From Stomorhina lunata (taxonomy: Eukaryota > Arthropoda > Insecta > Diptera > Rhiniidae), in assembly GCA_933228675.1 (NCBI GenBank), contig OW121743.1, positions 17,007,384 to 17,071,383 on the forward strand: 64,000 nucleotides of DNA. The letters run 5' to 3'. The notes beneath the pieces were generated by a model that searched no databases, was not told the origin of the DNA, and saw nothing but the letters and a program-made list of their open reading frames with translations. Shown here one piece after another: positions 23,183 through 36,171 of this stretch. Each line of letters opens with the position of its first letter. The first letter of the stretch is position 1. The position numbers were made by a program, and so were the translations under genes.

Positions 23183-24901
23183 GTGAGTTTGATTTGTCTT
23201 TAATTACAAGATTTTTCTTAAATGACACCATCGATTGGGAGAAAACGAGTATAGAAATTGGATTAGGAAAAGGAATAGCTTTAAAAGACTTTTATTGGTG
23301 TCAGCAAAAGGTAATTTAAAGTTGGATGTATAGCTTTTTCAGTGAAAAACTTGTATTCAATTATAAAAGTATATTTGTATTAGTATTGTAGTATTAGTAT
23401 TGGTATTATTAGTCTATGTCATAGTTTATGTCGTAGTGTATTGGTTATTTTATATCTTAGCTTATTTCTTTGTCTTAGGCTATGTTTTATTCTTAGTCTT
23501 TATTCATTTTAAATCCTTCACATTTTATTCATGTTAAAATCTGTAGCATACTTGCTAGGCAAGAACTTTATGGAAAATATTGCCTACATTTATGATTTTT
23601 TTTAAATTCGAAGAATTAATTTGATTTTTTTTAGCTATAAAACGAAATCGATGTAATAAAAATTTAACACACCAGCAACATTCTCTCCATTTTTTTTTAT
23701 TGCCGACACTAAAAGTTGTTTGCTAATACTGGTTTCCGTGAAATCCCTTTAAAAAAACTGACAGTGAACTAATAGAGTTATTTACACCACATGTCAGCTG
23801 TCAAAATACATTTACACACTCTCTAGTAACTTTAACTCAATTTTGAGGTGTCATGTTACCAAATAGAGTCTGTTGAAAGAAGAAAAAAAATAGAATTCTA
23901 AAAAAACCACTTGTTATAAAAACTCAGTAAGTGTTTGGCAATATTCAGGTATTTTTTGTAAAAAAATCAATTTCTACTTTTTACATTCCATTTTTCTCCT
24001 CTACATCTATGGTTCATAAATCTCTCGAGTATGTTAGGGATGAGTGCATTTGTATGTGATCTTTCAAAGGTATTGACGTGTATTAAAGTATGCAAACTGT
24101 CCAGGTGTAGTCTTATACGTATATTAAGCTACTCGTATTTACAGGCAAACGCAAGCGATTTGAAGAATATCGAAATGCTTATGAAATTCTATGCCTGAAT
24201 GACTGCAACATTTCTAGTCAACCGTAAAATTTTACAACCCAAATTCAGTTTATCTTGCTAGTTTTAGGGAAAAATTCGAATCTTAGACATTTTTTATTGC
24301 CTGAAATAAACAAATTGTGAAAATTTAGTTAAACATTTTTCATAAACTTTTTTTTTAAATCATCAAAAAAATTCTATAAGAAGATCAAATACAAACGATT
24401 TCTTTTCTTATGAAAGCCTCAAGTCTTAGCTTTCATTTACTTTCAAATTTGTTAAAATCCCTTTACTAGTTTTAAATTTATTAATACTTTTCTAACCTTA
24501 CCTCTTAATTAATATCAATCATACTCCCCGTATGACAAAATATTAAAATTTAAGATTTCAGCTTTTTTTTGCTTTCATTTTAATTTCAATCCTTCAAAAT
24601 CCCTTAAGAATCTCTAATAATTCCTACAGAAATATAAAACTTACTTCTTTCTTTTCTTTCTCTAGAAGAAATCTTGACACAAAAGTTCTTCTCGAGTTGT
24701 TGCAAATTATTTCATTCAAGATCTGCCTGAATTTTAACTTTTTACCTTTTAAGATTTTAAGTTTTAGTAGCATGATTATTGTTGTAGTTGTTGTTGTTCT
24801 GATTTTTGTTTCTTAGCCTGGCTCTTATGGATACTCAGTCTGAAACTGTTGTTTTTACAAGTTTCTTAACCTACATTAATTTTAAGAGTAAATCTTGTTT
24901 A

Positions 24902-25122
24902 AGTTCCTTTTTTTTGGGAGGTACTTCTTTCAACTTATGAGGCACTTAAACTAAAGAATTAACATTTTGTGAAGAACTGTGGCAGTGGATGTTGATTGTT
25001 GGAATATTCTAGTTCCTTTTTTTTGGGAGGTACTTCTTTCAACTTATGAGGCACTTAAACTAAAGAATTAACATTTTGTGAAGAACTGTGGCAGTGGATG
25101 TTGATTGTTGGAATATTCTAGT
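24902..25122. repeat. Perfect 109-bp direct tandem duplication
   Basis: The block beginning AGTTCCTTTTTTTTGGGAGG at 24902 recurs at 25011 with no difference seen, including the run of eight T, up to GGAATATTCTAGT. No ORF crosses it. Confidence 0.9.
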
Positions 25123-25374
25123 AACTGTAAAGTTTTCGAGAGTCGCTGCTATGACCATGATAAGTACTTGGTAACAACTTTTGTTGTTTTAAGCACAAAA
25201 TAGAGTATCAAAAATAAAAAAGAAAGAATTAAATATTAAAAGTAAAAATTTACATATTTTAATTGAAACATGTAACATTAACAGAGTAATGACAGACTTA
25301 TAAATGACCTGTAGAAGAACAATAAGAAAACTGTCTCACAACTAGAGCATAAATATAACAGGACTAGAGCAGAA

Positions 25375-25578
25375 ACATGGCATAACTATAACATAACTAT
25401 AACATAATTATAACATAACTATAACATAACTTCAACATAACTATAACATAACTATAACATAACTATAACACAACTATAACATAACTATAACATAGCTATA
25501 ACATAACTATAACATAACTATATCATATTAATAACATAACTATGTATAACATTACTATAACAGTAATGTTATACATAC
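25375..25578 (-). repeat. Degenerate 11-bp repeat AACATAACTAT, margin of inverted satellite
   Basis: About 16 imperfect AACATAACTAT units, the reverse complement of the TTATAGTTATG family at 14055-14310, directly abut the inverted satellite. Confidence 0.75.
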
Positions 25579-27581
25579 CGAACTAGAACAGAACTAGAAC
25601 AGAACTAGAACAGAACTAGAACAGAACTAGAACAGAACTAGAACAGAACTAGAACAGAACTAGAACAGAACTAGAACAGAACTAGAACAGAACTAGAACA
25701 GAACTAGAACAGAACTAGAACAGAACTAGAACAGAACTAGAACAGAACTAGAACAGAACTAGAACAGAACTAGAACAGAACTAGAACAGAACTAGAACAG
25801 AACTAGAACAGAACTAGAACAGAACTAGAACAGAACTAGAACAGAACTAGAACAGAACTAGAACAGAACTAGAACAGAACTAGAACAGAACTAGAACAGA
25901 ACTAGAACAGAACTAGAACAGAACTAGAACAGAACTAGAACAGAACTAGAACAGAACTAGAACAGAACTAGAACAGAACTAGAACAGAACCAGAACAGAA
26001 CTAGAACAGAACTAGAACAGAACTAGAACAGAACTAGAACAGAACTAGAACAGAACTAGAACAGAACTAGAACAGAACTAGAACAGAACTAGAACAGAAC
26101 TAGAACAGAACTAGAACAGAACTAGAACAGAACTAGAACAGAACTAGAACAGAACTAGAACAGAACTAGAACAGAACTAGAACAGAACTAGAACAGAACT
26201 AGAACAGAACTAGAACAGAACTAGAACAGAACTAGAACAGTACTAGAACAGAACTAGAACAGAACTAGAACAGAACTAGAACAGAACTAGAACAGAACTA
26301 GAACAGAACTAGAACAGAACTAGAACAGAACTAGAACAGAACTAGAACAGAACTAGAACAGAACTAGAACAGAACTAGAACAGAACTAGAACAGAACTAG
26401 AACAGAACTAGAACAGAACTAGAACAGAACTAGAACAGAACTAGAACAGAACTAGAACAGAACTAGAACAGAACTAGAACAGAACTAGAACAGAACTAGA
26501 ACAGAACTAGAACAGAACTAGAACAGAACTAGAACAGAACTAGAACAGAACTAGAACAGAACTAGAACAGAACTAGAACAGAACTAGAACAGAACTAGAA
26601 CAGAACTAGAACAGAACTAGAACAGAACTAGAACAGAACTAGAACAGAACTAGAACAGAACTAGAACAGAACTAGAACAGAACTAGAACAGAACTAGAAC
26701 AGAACTAGAACAGAACTAGAACAGAACTAGAACAGAACTAGAACAGAACTAGAACAGAACTAGAACAGAACTAGAACAGAACTAGAACAGAACTAGAACA
26801 GAACTAGAACAGAACTAGAACAGAACTAGAACAGAACTAGAACAGAACTAGAACAGAACTAGAACAGAACTAGAACAGAACTAGAACAGAACTAGAACAG
26901 AACTAGAACAGAACTAGAACAGAACTAGAACAGAACTAGAACAGAACTAGAACAGAACTAGAACAGAACTAGAACAGAACTAGAACAGAACTAGAACAGA
27001 ACTAGAACAGAACTAGAACAGAACTAGAACAGAACTAGAACAGAACTAGAACAGAACTAGAACAGAACTAGAACAGAACTAGAACAGAACTAGAACAGAA
27101 CTAGAACAGAACTAGAACAGAACTAGAACAGAACTAGAACAGAACTAGAACAGAACTAGAACAGAACTAGAACAGAACTAGAACAGAACTAGAACAGAAC
27201 TAGAACAGAACTAGAACAGAACTAGAACAGAACTAGAACAGAACTAGAACAGAACTAGAACAGAACTAGAACAGAACTAGAACAGAACTAGAACAGAACT
27301 AGAACAGAACTAGAACAGAACTAGAACAGAACTAGAACAGAACTAGAACAGAACTAGAACAGAACTAGAACAGAACTAGAACAGAACTAGAACAGAACTA
27401 GAACAGAACTAGAACAGAACTAGAACAGAACTAGAACAGAACTAGAACAGAACTAGAACAGAACTAGAACAGAACTAGAACAGAACTAGAACAGAACTAG
27501 AACAGAACTAGAACAGAACTAGAACAGAACTAGAACAGAACTAGAACAGAACTAGAACAGAACTAGAACAGAACTAGAACA
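25579..27581 (-). repeat. Homogeneous 11-bp satellite, inverted copy, about 182 units
   Basis: Head-to-tail AACAGAACTAG units, the reverse complement of the 14.3-22.1 kb array. Only two substitutions were noticed, at about 25990 (ACCAG) and about 26240 (AGTAC). Confidence 0.97.
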
Positions 27582-27690
27582 TAGACTAAGACATAGACTA
27601 AGACATAGACTAAGAAATATACTAAGATATAGACTAAGATATAGACTAAGACATAGACTAAGAAATAGTTTAGGACATAGACTAAGACTA
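27582..27690 (+). repeat. 12-bp repeat ACATAGACTAAG
   Basis: About eight copies of ACATAGACTAAG or near variants follow the inverted satellite. Related text occurs at 53405-53450 and 59728-59830 inside the UGT intron. Confidence 0.7.
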
Positions 27691-30600
27691 TTGACGACCA
27701 GAATTCGTCTTCTGATTCCTATTCCCCTTCCCATTACTTTAGACGTGTAAAAAGATTTTAATGAATCCCTAAGACATCCCGCGAAGTTGTCCGTCCCGTA
27801 GAGCCTATGGAAAGACATAGCATTATTCACTAGGACTGTGGATCTGGGCCAATGTGGAATCTGTGCTTAGGATTATATGGGGCTTATTCCTTCTTTTAAT
27901 GAAAAGCTGACCTCTCATTATGTCATGTCAAAAGTTTAACTTCACCCTGAAACTAACCAGCATCGCTGCAGTTAGAGGAGGGTTCAGGATTATCATTCGG
28001 GACCTTAACCTTCACTAACAGGAACTATAAAATAACTGCAGTGACTTGAAAAAGATGTAGGAACGAACAGACAGAAGATTTTTATAACAGAACTCTAACA
28101 GTGTATTTACAACAGTCATGAAACAGAGCTGTATAAGATTTTTAACAGAACTGGAGCAAATAATTACAGCATAATTTTTATAACAGATCTTTAACATAGA
28201 AGAAATGATTTTAACAGTATTGAAGTGGATTTATAACAGATATAAATAGAAGTGTGTTTGTTTTTTTTTAACAGAGCTGTAGTACATTTTTAACATAAGT
28301 AGAACTGATTGGTAACAGAATTTCAGCTTAATTAGAAAATAAGTGACTTTTAATTCGTTTTGTATGAAATTTTGCTTAATTGTAATTTTGTTTCTGTTTT
28401 ACTTATTAAGTTTTATTATTTTAAGGCTAATTTCCCTTGAATTTTATTTCTTTTATTTGCCAAAATTCTTGAAAGGCACAACATGGGCAAATAGCTAAAG
28501 AAAACGGAGGCCTTGGAGAACTAACTAAGTTATGCAGTTTAAAGATGTTTGAACATAAAAAATTTCTGTACAAAGTTTTAAGTTGCATTTAAATATGTAA
28601 GTGCTATTAAAAAGGACTTAAGAAAAAGAAGAAGGGGAAGTCATGTCTGGCGGGAGGGGCATTTGGGCGAGTATCTTGAGATTTTCTGCTAAATTTGAAA
28701 ATGGAATTTTATTTAATTTCTTCCGGTGGATCTATAAAAAGGAAGTCTGTCTGTTTAAATTATATATGTATTTTTTTATATTTTTTCTAATGTGAAATCC
28801 TGAGACATTTGAGTTATGTCCTTTAACACTTTTAGCATTTTTATAGTTTTTTTTTTATCCTCTTTCTGGCATTTCTTCGTGACACATTTGTCTGACAGTT
28901 ATTTGGCTTGGGAAATTATTTGCTTTTTTTTCCTCATAATTTTCTTTGCCTCAATAACAGGATTCTTTAGGATATGTAGGAGGAATATGAGAATTTAACA
29001 GGAAAGCTAGTATTTGGTTTTTTGCTTACGTTTTCTTATAGAAAAAAATCAATTGTTAAGTTTTATTCTCGAGATAGCTTAAAAAGACAAATATTTGTAC
29101 AAATGTCTGGTATTAAGAAACGGAAATGAAAAAGGACATAAGAAAGGATAGACTAGAAGTTCAAAAAAAGTATAAAAATTTAAAGCATAAAAACCAACAA
29201 AGAAAACAGAACTAAGATTTTTTATATAAATTTATGAAACTTAAAAAAAAATCTAAAAGAATTTTGAAAATCCGAAGATATTTTTGATACTCGAAATCTG
29301 GGGCCAAATTACGGCATTCGATATCGATCGAAATGTTAGATATTTTCAAAACAATTGTATTGCATACTTTAAGGATAATCAAAATTATTTAAAAGATGCA
29401 CAGTTTACTATATTTTTTGAAGTTATTTGTCAAAAAATGAACAATAGTAAAAGAGTTTTAATTGAACAATATATATTTTTAAAAACGATTCAAAATGGAT
29501 ACCAAATTTCAATAAACTTTTTGCACCTAAGTAACTTTGAACATCCCTAAAGTATACTTCACAATATTCGCTTAGGCCCCCGATCTTTTTATAATCATTT
29601 AAACCAAGGGTGCCCAGGCCCTGTAATGTATTGATGTTTGCTCATTATTAACTTTTGGGCATCCCCCATTTAAACGATTCTGACAATTTCCTAAATTTTT
29701 GTGGGGCATTGCATACTTTCAGGCTGCATTTAAAATTGCTCAAATACTTCAGCATCAGGCAGAGTTTGAAAAGGAACATAAGAAAACTTTTCTTTTATTT
29801 TTCTTATACAATTGTAAAGGACATTTTCAATTGAATTTAGTATAATAGAAATGTAATTTAATAGAAATAGTGAGGGAATATACAATTGTACATAATATGT
29901 TTAACAAAAGCAAGTGTTTTTCAAAGCATACTTCTAGGAGTGAAATATTGGTAAATTTTCAAGCATACTTTAGGGAGGTGAAAGAAAAAAACCAATAATA
30001 AATATTTATTTGGCAAATCAAGAGAAGGAAAATAGTAAAACTGAAAACTAAATCACAAAAGGAAAGATAAAAAGTCATAGGAGTCAAAAGAGGAAAAGTG
30101 AAGGAACTTAAATTTGTGGTAAGGAAACAAAAATTAAGGAAATTTTCTTTAGTTCTTATAAAATATTAAACAAAATTCAAACATTATTTAAGAAACATCT
30201 AAGGCTACTTTGTACTCAAACACGTCCACAACAATACCCTAATCATTAGCACTACACTCGACCATAAACTGCATCAAGCAATTAGGTCTTTGCACTAACA
30301 AACCCTCATTCTAAACTCCTTAAATATCACCCTTAAGCTTTGAACTCAAACTAATTTTTCATTTCAAAACTTTTTTTTTTTTTGAAAATTCTAAAGAAAA
30401 TTAAAACCAAACACCAAATGGTCACATTAAACTCAATCACGTTCAACTCATTAGTAAAAGTTCGAAAAGTTGTGACAAGTGCCAACAATTTTGTTAACAA
30501 TTTGAAATTTATACATGTTTTTCTTTGTGTTTCAAACAAAATATTTGTAACAATAAACAAAATTGATTTAAAATTTTGTAATTTCTATTTTTGCTCTTTT

Positions 30601-30927
30601 TATAGATTTTTAGTTTTGTAATAAAAATTTTCGTTTCAAAAACTATAGTTTTTACACTTGTCAGCATTAATTAAAAACCATAAACAACGCCTGAGTCCAA
30701 TTGCAATTTGAAAGTTTTTTGACAGTTTTATGTTTGAAAACAAAAATATGGAATACAAATAAGAGACAATGGAGTGACCAGTTCCGAGAAAATTCCTTAA
30801 GAGTTTCCGCTTGTTCTGTTAAAAACCAAACAGCTCTGTTATAAATATGCTGTAACATAGATATGTTATAACTAGCTACAGTTCTGTTATTAACTCTATT
30901 AAGTTCTTAGAACTTTTCTATTGAACG
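27691..30927. other. AT-rich intergenic DNA, nothing recognised
   Basis: ORFs here are at most about 90 codons, strongly biased by AT content, with no motif I recognise. Between about 28020 and 28340 the phrase TTTTAACAG/TTATAACAG recurs at irregular spacing. No splice pairs, RNA genes or transposon domains were found. Confidence 0.45.
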
Positions 30928-33900
30928 ACAACATTTCCATAGAAAAGTTGACGCTAGGACACATTTCTATAGAAAAGTGGACGAAGGGACAACATTTCTA
31001 TTGAAGAGTTGACGACAGAACAACATTTTTATAGAAAAGTTGACGATAGAAAAACATTACTATAGAAAAGTTGACGATAGGAAAATATTTCTATAGAAAA
31101 GTTGACGATAGGACATTATTTCAATAGAAAAGTTGACGATAGGAAAACATCTCTAAAGAAAAGTTGACAATAGGACAACATTTCTATAGAAAAGTTAACA
31201 ATAGGAAAACATTCTATAGAAGAGTTAACGATAAGAAAATATTTATATAGATAGGACAACATTTCTATAGTAAAGTTGACGATAGGACAACATTTTTATA
31301 GAAAAGTTGACGACAGGAAAACATTTCTATAGAAAAGTTGACGATAGGACAACATTTCTATAGAAAAGTTGACGATAGGACAAGTTTTCTATAGAAAAGT
31401 TGACGATAGGACAAGTTTTCTATAGAAAAGTTGACGATAGGACAAGTTTTCTATAGAAAAGTTGACGATAGGACAAGTTTTCTATAGAAAAGTTGACGAT
31501 AGGACAAGTTTTCTATAGAAAAGTTGACGATAGGACAAGTTTTCTATAGAAAAGTTGACGATAGGACAAGTTTTCTATAGAAAAGTTGACGATAGGACAA
31601 GTTTTCTATAGAAAAGTTGACGATAGGACAAGTTTTCTATAGAAAAGTTGACGATAGGACAAGTTTTCTATAGAAAAGTTGACGATAGGACAAGTTTTCT
31701 ATAGAAAAGTTGACGATAGGACAAGTTTTCTATAGAAAAGTTGACGATAGGACAAGTTTTCTATAGAAAAGTTGACGATAGGACAAGTTTTCTATAGAAA
31801 AGTTGACGATAGGACAAGTTTTCTATAGAAAAGTTGACGATAGGACAAGTTTTCTATAGAAAAGTTGACGATAAGACAAGTTTTCTATAGAAAAGTTGTC
31901 GATAGGACAAGTTTTCTATAGAAAAGTTGACGATAGGACAACATTTCTATAGAAAAGTTGACGATAGGACAAGTTTTCTATAGAAAAGTTGACGATAGGA
32001 CAAGTTTTCTATAGAAAAGTTGACGATAGGACAAGTTTTCTATAGAAAAGTTGACGATAGGACAAGTTTTCTATAGAAAAGTTGACGATAGGACAAGTTT
32101 TCTATAGAAAAGTTGACGATAGGACAAGTTTTCTATAGAAAAGTTGACGATAGGACAAGTTTTCTATAGAAAAGTTGACGATAGGACAAGTTTTCTATAG
32201 AAAAGTTGACGATAGGACAAGTTTTCTATAGAAAAGTTGACGATAGGACAAGTTTTCTATAGAAAAGTTGACGATAGGACAAGTTTTCTATAGAAAAATT
32301 GACGATAGGACAAGTTTTCTATAGAAAAGTTGACGATAGGACAAGTTTTCTATAGAAAAGTTGACGATAGGACAAGTTTTCTATAGAAAAGTTGACGATA
32401 GGACAAGTTTTCTATAGAAAAGTTGACGATATGACAAGTTTTCTATAGAAAAGTTGACGATAGGACAAGTTTTCTATAGAAAAGTTGACGATGGGACAAG
32501 TTTTCTATAGAAAAGTTGACGATGGGACAAGTTTTCTATAGAAAAGTTGACGATAGGCCTAGTTTTCTATAGAAAAGTTGACGATAGGCCTAGTTTTCTA
32601 TAGAAAAGTTGACGATAGGCCTAGTTTTCTATAGAAAAGTTGACGATAGGCCTAGTTTTCTATAGAAAAGTTGACGATAGGCCTAGTTTTCTATAGAAAA
32701 GTTGACGATAGGCCTAGTTTTCTATAGAAAAGTTGACGATAGGCCTAGTTTTCTATAGAAAAGTTGACGATAGGCCTAGTTTTCTATAGAAAAGTTGACG
32801 ATAGGCCTAGTTTTCTATAGAAAAGTTGACGATAGGCCTAGTTTTCTATAGAAAAGTTGACGATAGGCCTAGTTTTCTATAGAAAGGATGATGATAGGCC
32901 TAGTTTTCTATAGAAAAGTTGACGATAGGATAAGTTTTGTATACGAAAGTTGATGATATGTTTAGTTTTCTATAGAAAAGTTTACGATAGGTTTTGTTTT
33001 GTATAGAAAAGTTGACGATAGGTTTAATTTTCTATAGAAAAGTCGACGATAGGTTTAGTTTTCTATAGAAAAGTTGAAAATAGGCATAGTTTTCTTTAGA
33101 AAAGTTGACGATAGCTTTAGTTTTCTATAGAAAAGTTAACGATAGCTTTAGTTTTCTATAGAAAAGTTGACGATAGCTTTAGTTTTCTATAGAAAAGTTG
33201 ACGATAGGTTTAATTTTCTATAGCAAAGTTGACGATAGGTTTAGTTTTCAATAGAAAAGTTGACGATGGGTTTAGTTTTCTGTGAAAAAGTTGACGATAG
33301 TTTTAGTATTCTATAGAAAAGTTGATAATAAGTTCAGTTTTCAATAAAAAATTTGACGATAATGTTAATTTTCTATAGAAAAGTTGACAATAGCTTTGGT
33401 TTTCTATAGAAAAGTTGACGATAGGTTTTATTTTTTTATAGAAAAGTTGACGATAAGTTTAGTTTTCTATTAAAAAGTTGACGATAGGTTTAGTTTTCTA
33501 TAGAAAAGTTGACGATAGGTTTAGTTTTCTATAGAAAGGTTGACGATAATTTTAGCTTTCAATAGAAATGTTGACAATAGGTTTAGTTTTTAATAGAAAA
33601 GTTAACGATAGCTTTAGTTTTCTATAGAAAAGTTGACGATAGGTTTAGTTTTTTATAGAAAGGTTGACAATAGTTTTAGTTTTCTATAGAAAAGTTGAAG
33701 ATAGTTTTAGTTTTCTATAGAAAAGTTGAAGATAGTTTTAGTTTTCTATAAAAAAGTTCACGATAGTTTTAGTTTTCTATAAAAAATTTGACGATAGTTT
33801 TAGTTTTCTGTAGAAAAGTTTTATTTTTCTATAGAAAAGTTGACGATAGCTTTAGTTTTCTATAGAAAAGTTGACGATAGGTTTAGTTTTCTATAGAAAA

Positions 33901-34437
33901 GTTGACGATAGGTTTAGTTTTCTATAGAAAGGATGACAATAGCTTTAGTTTTCTATAGAAAAGTTGAAGATGGTTTTAGTTTTCTATAGAAAAGTTGAAG
34001 ATAGTTTTAGTTTTCTATAAAAAAGTTCACGATAGTTTTAGTTTTCTATAAAAAATTTGACGATAGTTTTAGTTTTCTGTAGAAAAGTTTTAGTTTTCTA
34101 TAGAAAAGTTGACGATAGCTTTAGTTTTCTATAGAAAAGTTGACTATAGGTTTAGTTTTTTATAGAAAAGTTGATGATATGTGTAGTTTTCTATAGAAAA
34201 GTTGACGACAGGTTTAGTTTTCTATAGAAAAGTTGACAATAGCTTTAGTTTTCTATAGAAAAGTTGAAGATAGGTTTAGTTTTTTATAGAAAGGTTGACA
34301 ATAGTTTTAGTTTTCTATAGAAAAGTTGAAGATAGTTTTAGTTTTCTATAGAAAAGTTGAAGATATGTTTAGTTTTCTATAGAAAAGTTGACGATAGGTT
34401 TAGTTTTCCAAATAAAATTGGACTATAGGTTTAGTTT
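30928..34437 (+). repeat. Minisatellite array c, 31-bp period, about 110 units
   Basis: Units consist of TTTTCTATAGAAAA, then GTTGACGATAGGACAAG. Subtypes occur in blocks: GACGATAGGACAAG at about 31260-32540, GACGATAGGCCTAG at about 32545-32930, then mixed GATAGGTTTAG, GATAGCTTTAG and GATAGTTTTAG to the end. The left edge (30928-31250) and right half are more diverged, the centre nearly uniform, as expected if homogenisation is strongest in the middle. Confidence 0.93.
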
Positions 34438-36171
34438 TCTGTTCTGGTCACCTTAATCCTTAATTTTGGCCCTACATATGTGGGTTATGTTTAGGTCCTT
34501 TGTAAAAATATTTGTTTTTCAAATTTTCCGTTGTTGTTTGTTTGTTTTCCTCAACGTAATCTCTTTTATAAACGCAGAATACCAGACAATATGTCGCTAG
34601 CAGCACCACTAGCAATTGTTGCTACTGTTTTTTTCCACTTTGTTGCAAAGTTTTTGCTGTTGTCATTGTAATGCATTGTTTTTGTTACGTTTCGCACACA
34701 TTCATTTAAACTTTTTTTGTTGCTGTTGTTGTGTTTGCTAATACCATTGTCCTCAATTTTGGTTAAAGGATTGAGGTTGTTTTTCCTTTTTTGTTTTGTT
34801 CTTGTTTTCCCTTATTTTCATTGTTCTGTTGCTGTTGCCAGAAAGACGAAAAAACTCAACTGCGGTTGACAACATGTAGAGAAGTGTAGAGGCTTAAAAT
34901 TTTACTGTTTTTAAGTGTGTGTGTATGTCGGTCTGTATGGAGATGTTTATGAGTGTCAACAACATGAATGTTTTTTGTTGATGTTCGTACTTGTGTTAAC
35001 ATGAGTGTCCCTTTTTCCATATGTATGAGTTACATGAGGGAGACTGAGGGGGTGTGAGTGTGTCGGTGCAGTATAATTATTGCAGTGTTGGAAAAATATT
35101 GCGGGTTTTACTGTTTTTGTAGCATTTAACAATAAAAAAAATTAACCTAAAGCTTTTTTTCGAGTTTGTTATCGAACGATAAAAAAAAATTAATTTGATT
35201 ATTTCATTTTTGTTTCGTTTCCTGTTTCCGGTGTGGGTTTTTTGTCCTGCATGCGAGCTTATGTGTGTGTAAATGACATTTTTAATTAAAATGGTATTAA
35301 AATTATTGAAGAAAATAATATAGGGGATCAATTTTTTACTTTAACATCTAAATATTTTTTTTTAATTTTTAAAAAAGTTTTAACATTTTTCTAATTTTTT
35401 ATACCTATAAAGTTCTTAACTTCCTTAATCCATCAAAACTTTTCTCTCAAACTTTTAATAAATTTATAACATTTCTTAGCATTTTAAACAAATTATCCTT
35501 TTAATATAATTTTTATCTTTTCCACTTAACTTTAAGCTTTTACATTATTACCTCCTATACATTATCCTTAAGCAGGACAAAAAGTTTCAATTTTTTTTCA
35601 AACTTTTCAAAAAAGAAAAAAAACAAAAAAAAATAAATATATAAGGAAAATCCAAAATAAATAAAACGGAAACCTATCAGTAACCATTTTTACTTTTTTC
35701 TCCTTAACTTTTTCTTCAGCTTTTATTGTCCTGTTATCATTAATTTTCATTTCCTGTCCTGGTGGTTTTCATTTTATTTCTCCTCATGTTTCCTCGTTAA
35801 TTCCTTTTTATTTTTTTTTTCTTAAAATTTTATCATTACAAAAAAATTCTTGTTTAAACCTCAAACTAAAGTAAATTTTCTTTATCACAGGTTTTTATTT
35901 TTCTTGAATCCTGAATCCTTCTCGTTGTAACTGCCAACGTTAAAACATGTTGAAACCTCATTGTCCTTGATGTGTAAATACTCTTGGATTCTTAAGTTCT
36001 TGTATAAAAGTTTCGTAATCCTACGAGGAAATTAAGTTTTCTTTTTATAAACTCCATGAGGGAGGAGCAGATATCATGGCAATTCTGGAGTTTTTTTTGA
36101 GCAATTATTTGTGAATTATTCAAAAGAATATAAAGGGTAATAACAGTTTTCAAACAATTATTCTATATTAA
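34438..36171. other. Intergenic or intronic DNA, nothing recognised
   Basis: T-rich sequence with TTGTTGTTTG-type runs and a GTGTGAGTGTG stretch near 35050. A 26-codon frame at 34591-34671 is not supported as a gene. No other features. Confidence 0.45.

Larger units (their letters stand above)
22221..25370. other. Intergenic or intronic DNA with a candidate micro-exon and a 109-bp duplication
   Basis: No ORF with recognisable similarity. Items found: a splice-bounded 32-nt candidate exon at 23151-23182, dispersed segments with TTAATATCAATCATAC at about 22820 and 24511, and a perfect 109-bp tandem duplication at 24902-25122. The rest is AT-rich with no supported feature. Confidence 0.45.

Noticed and set aside
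14340..27580. AGAACA/TGTTCT words in every 11-bp unit, resembling steroid-receptor half sites
   Set aside because: A consequence of the satellite unit. Insects lack the vertebrate-type receptor for this element, and half sites alone in direct order are not evidence.
29284..29550. 88-codon ORF on the + strand
   Set aside because: No domain, signal peptide or similarity I recognise; composition follows the AT-rich background.
30928..34437. CRISPR-like regular 31-bp repeats
   Set aside because: Units are contiguous with no unique spacers, the host is a eukaryote, and no cas genes are present.
34591..34671. 26-codon hydrophobic ORF beginning MSLAAPLAIV
   Set aside because: Too short, no conserved context, and the region is T-rich, which favours hydrophobic codons by chance.
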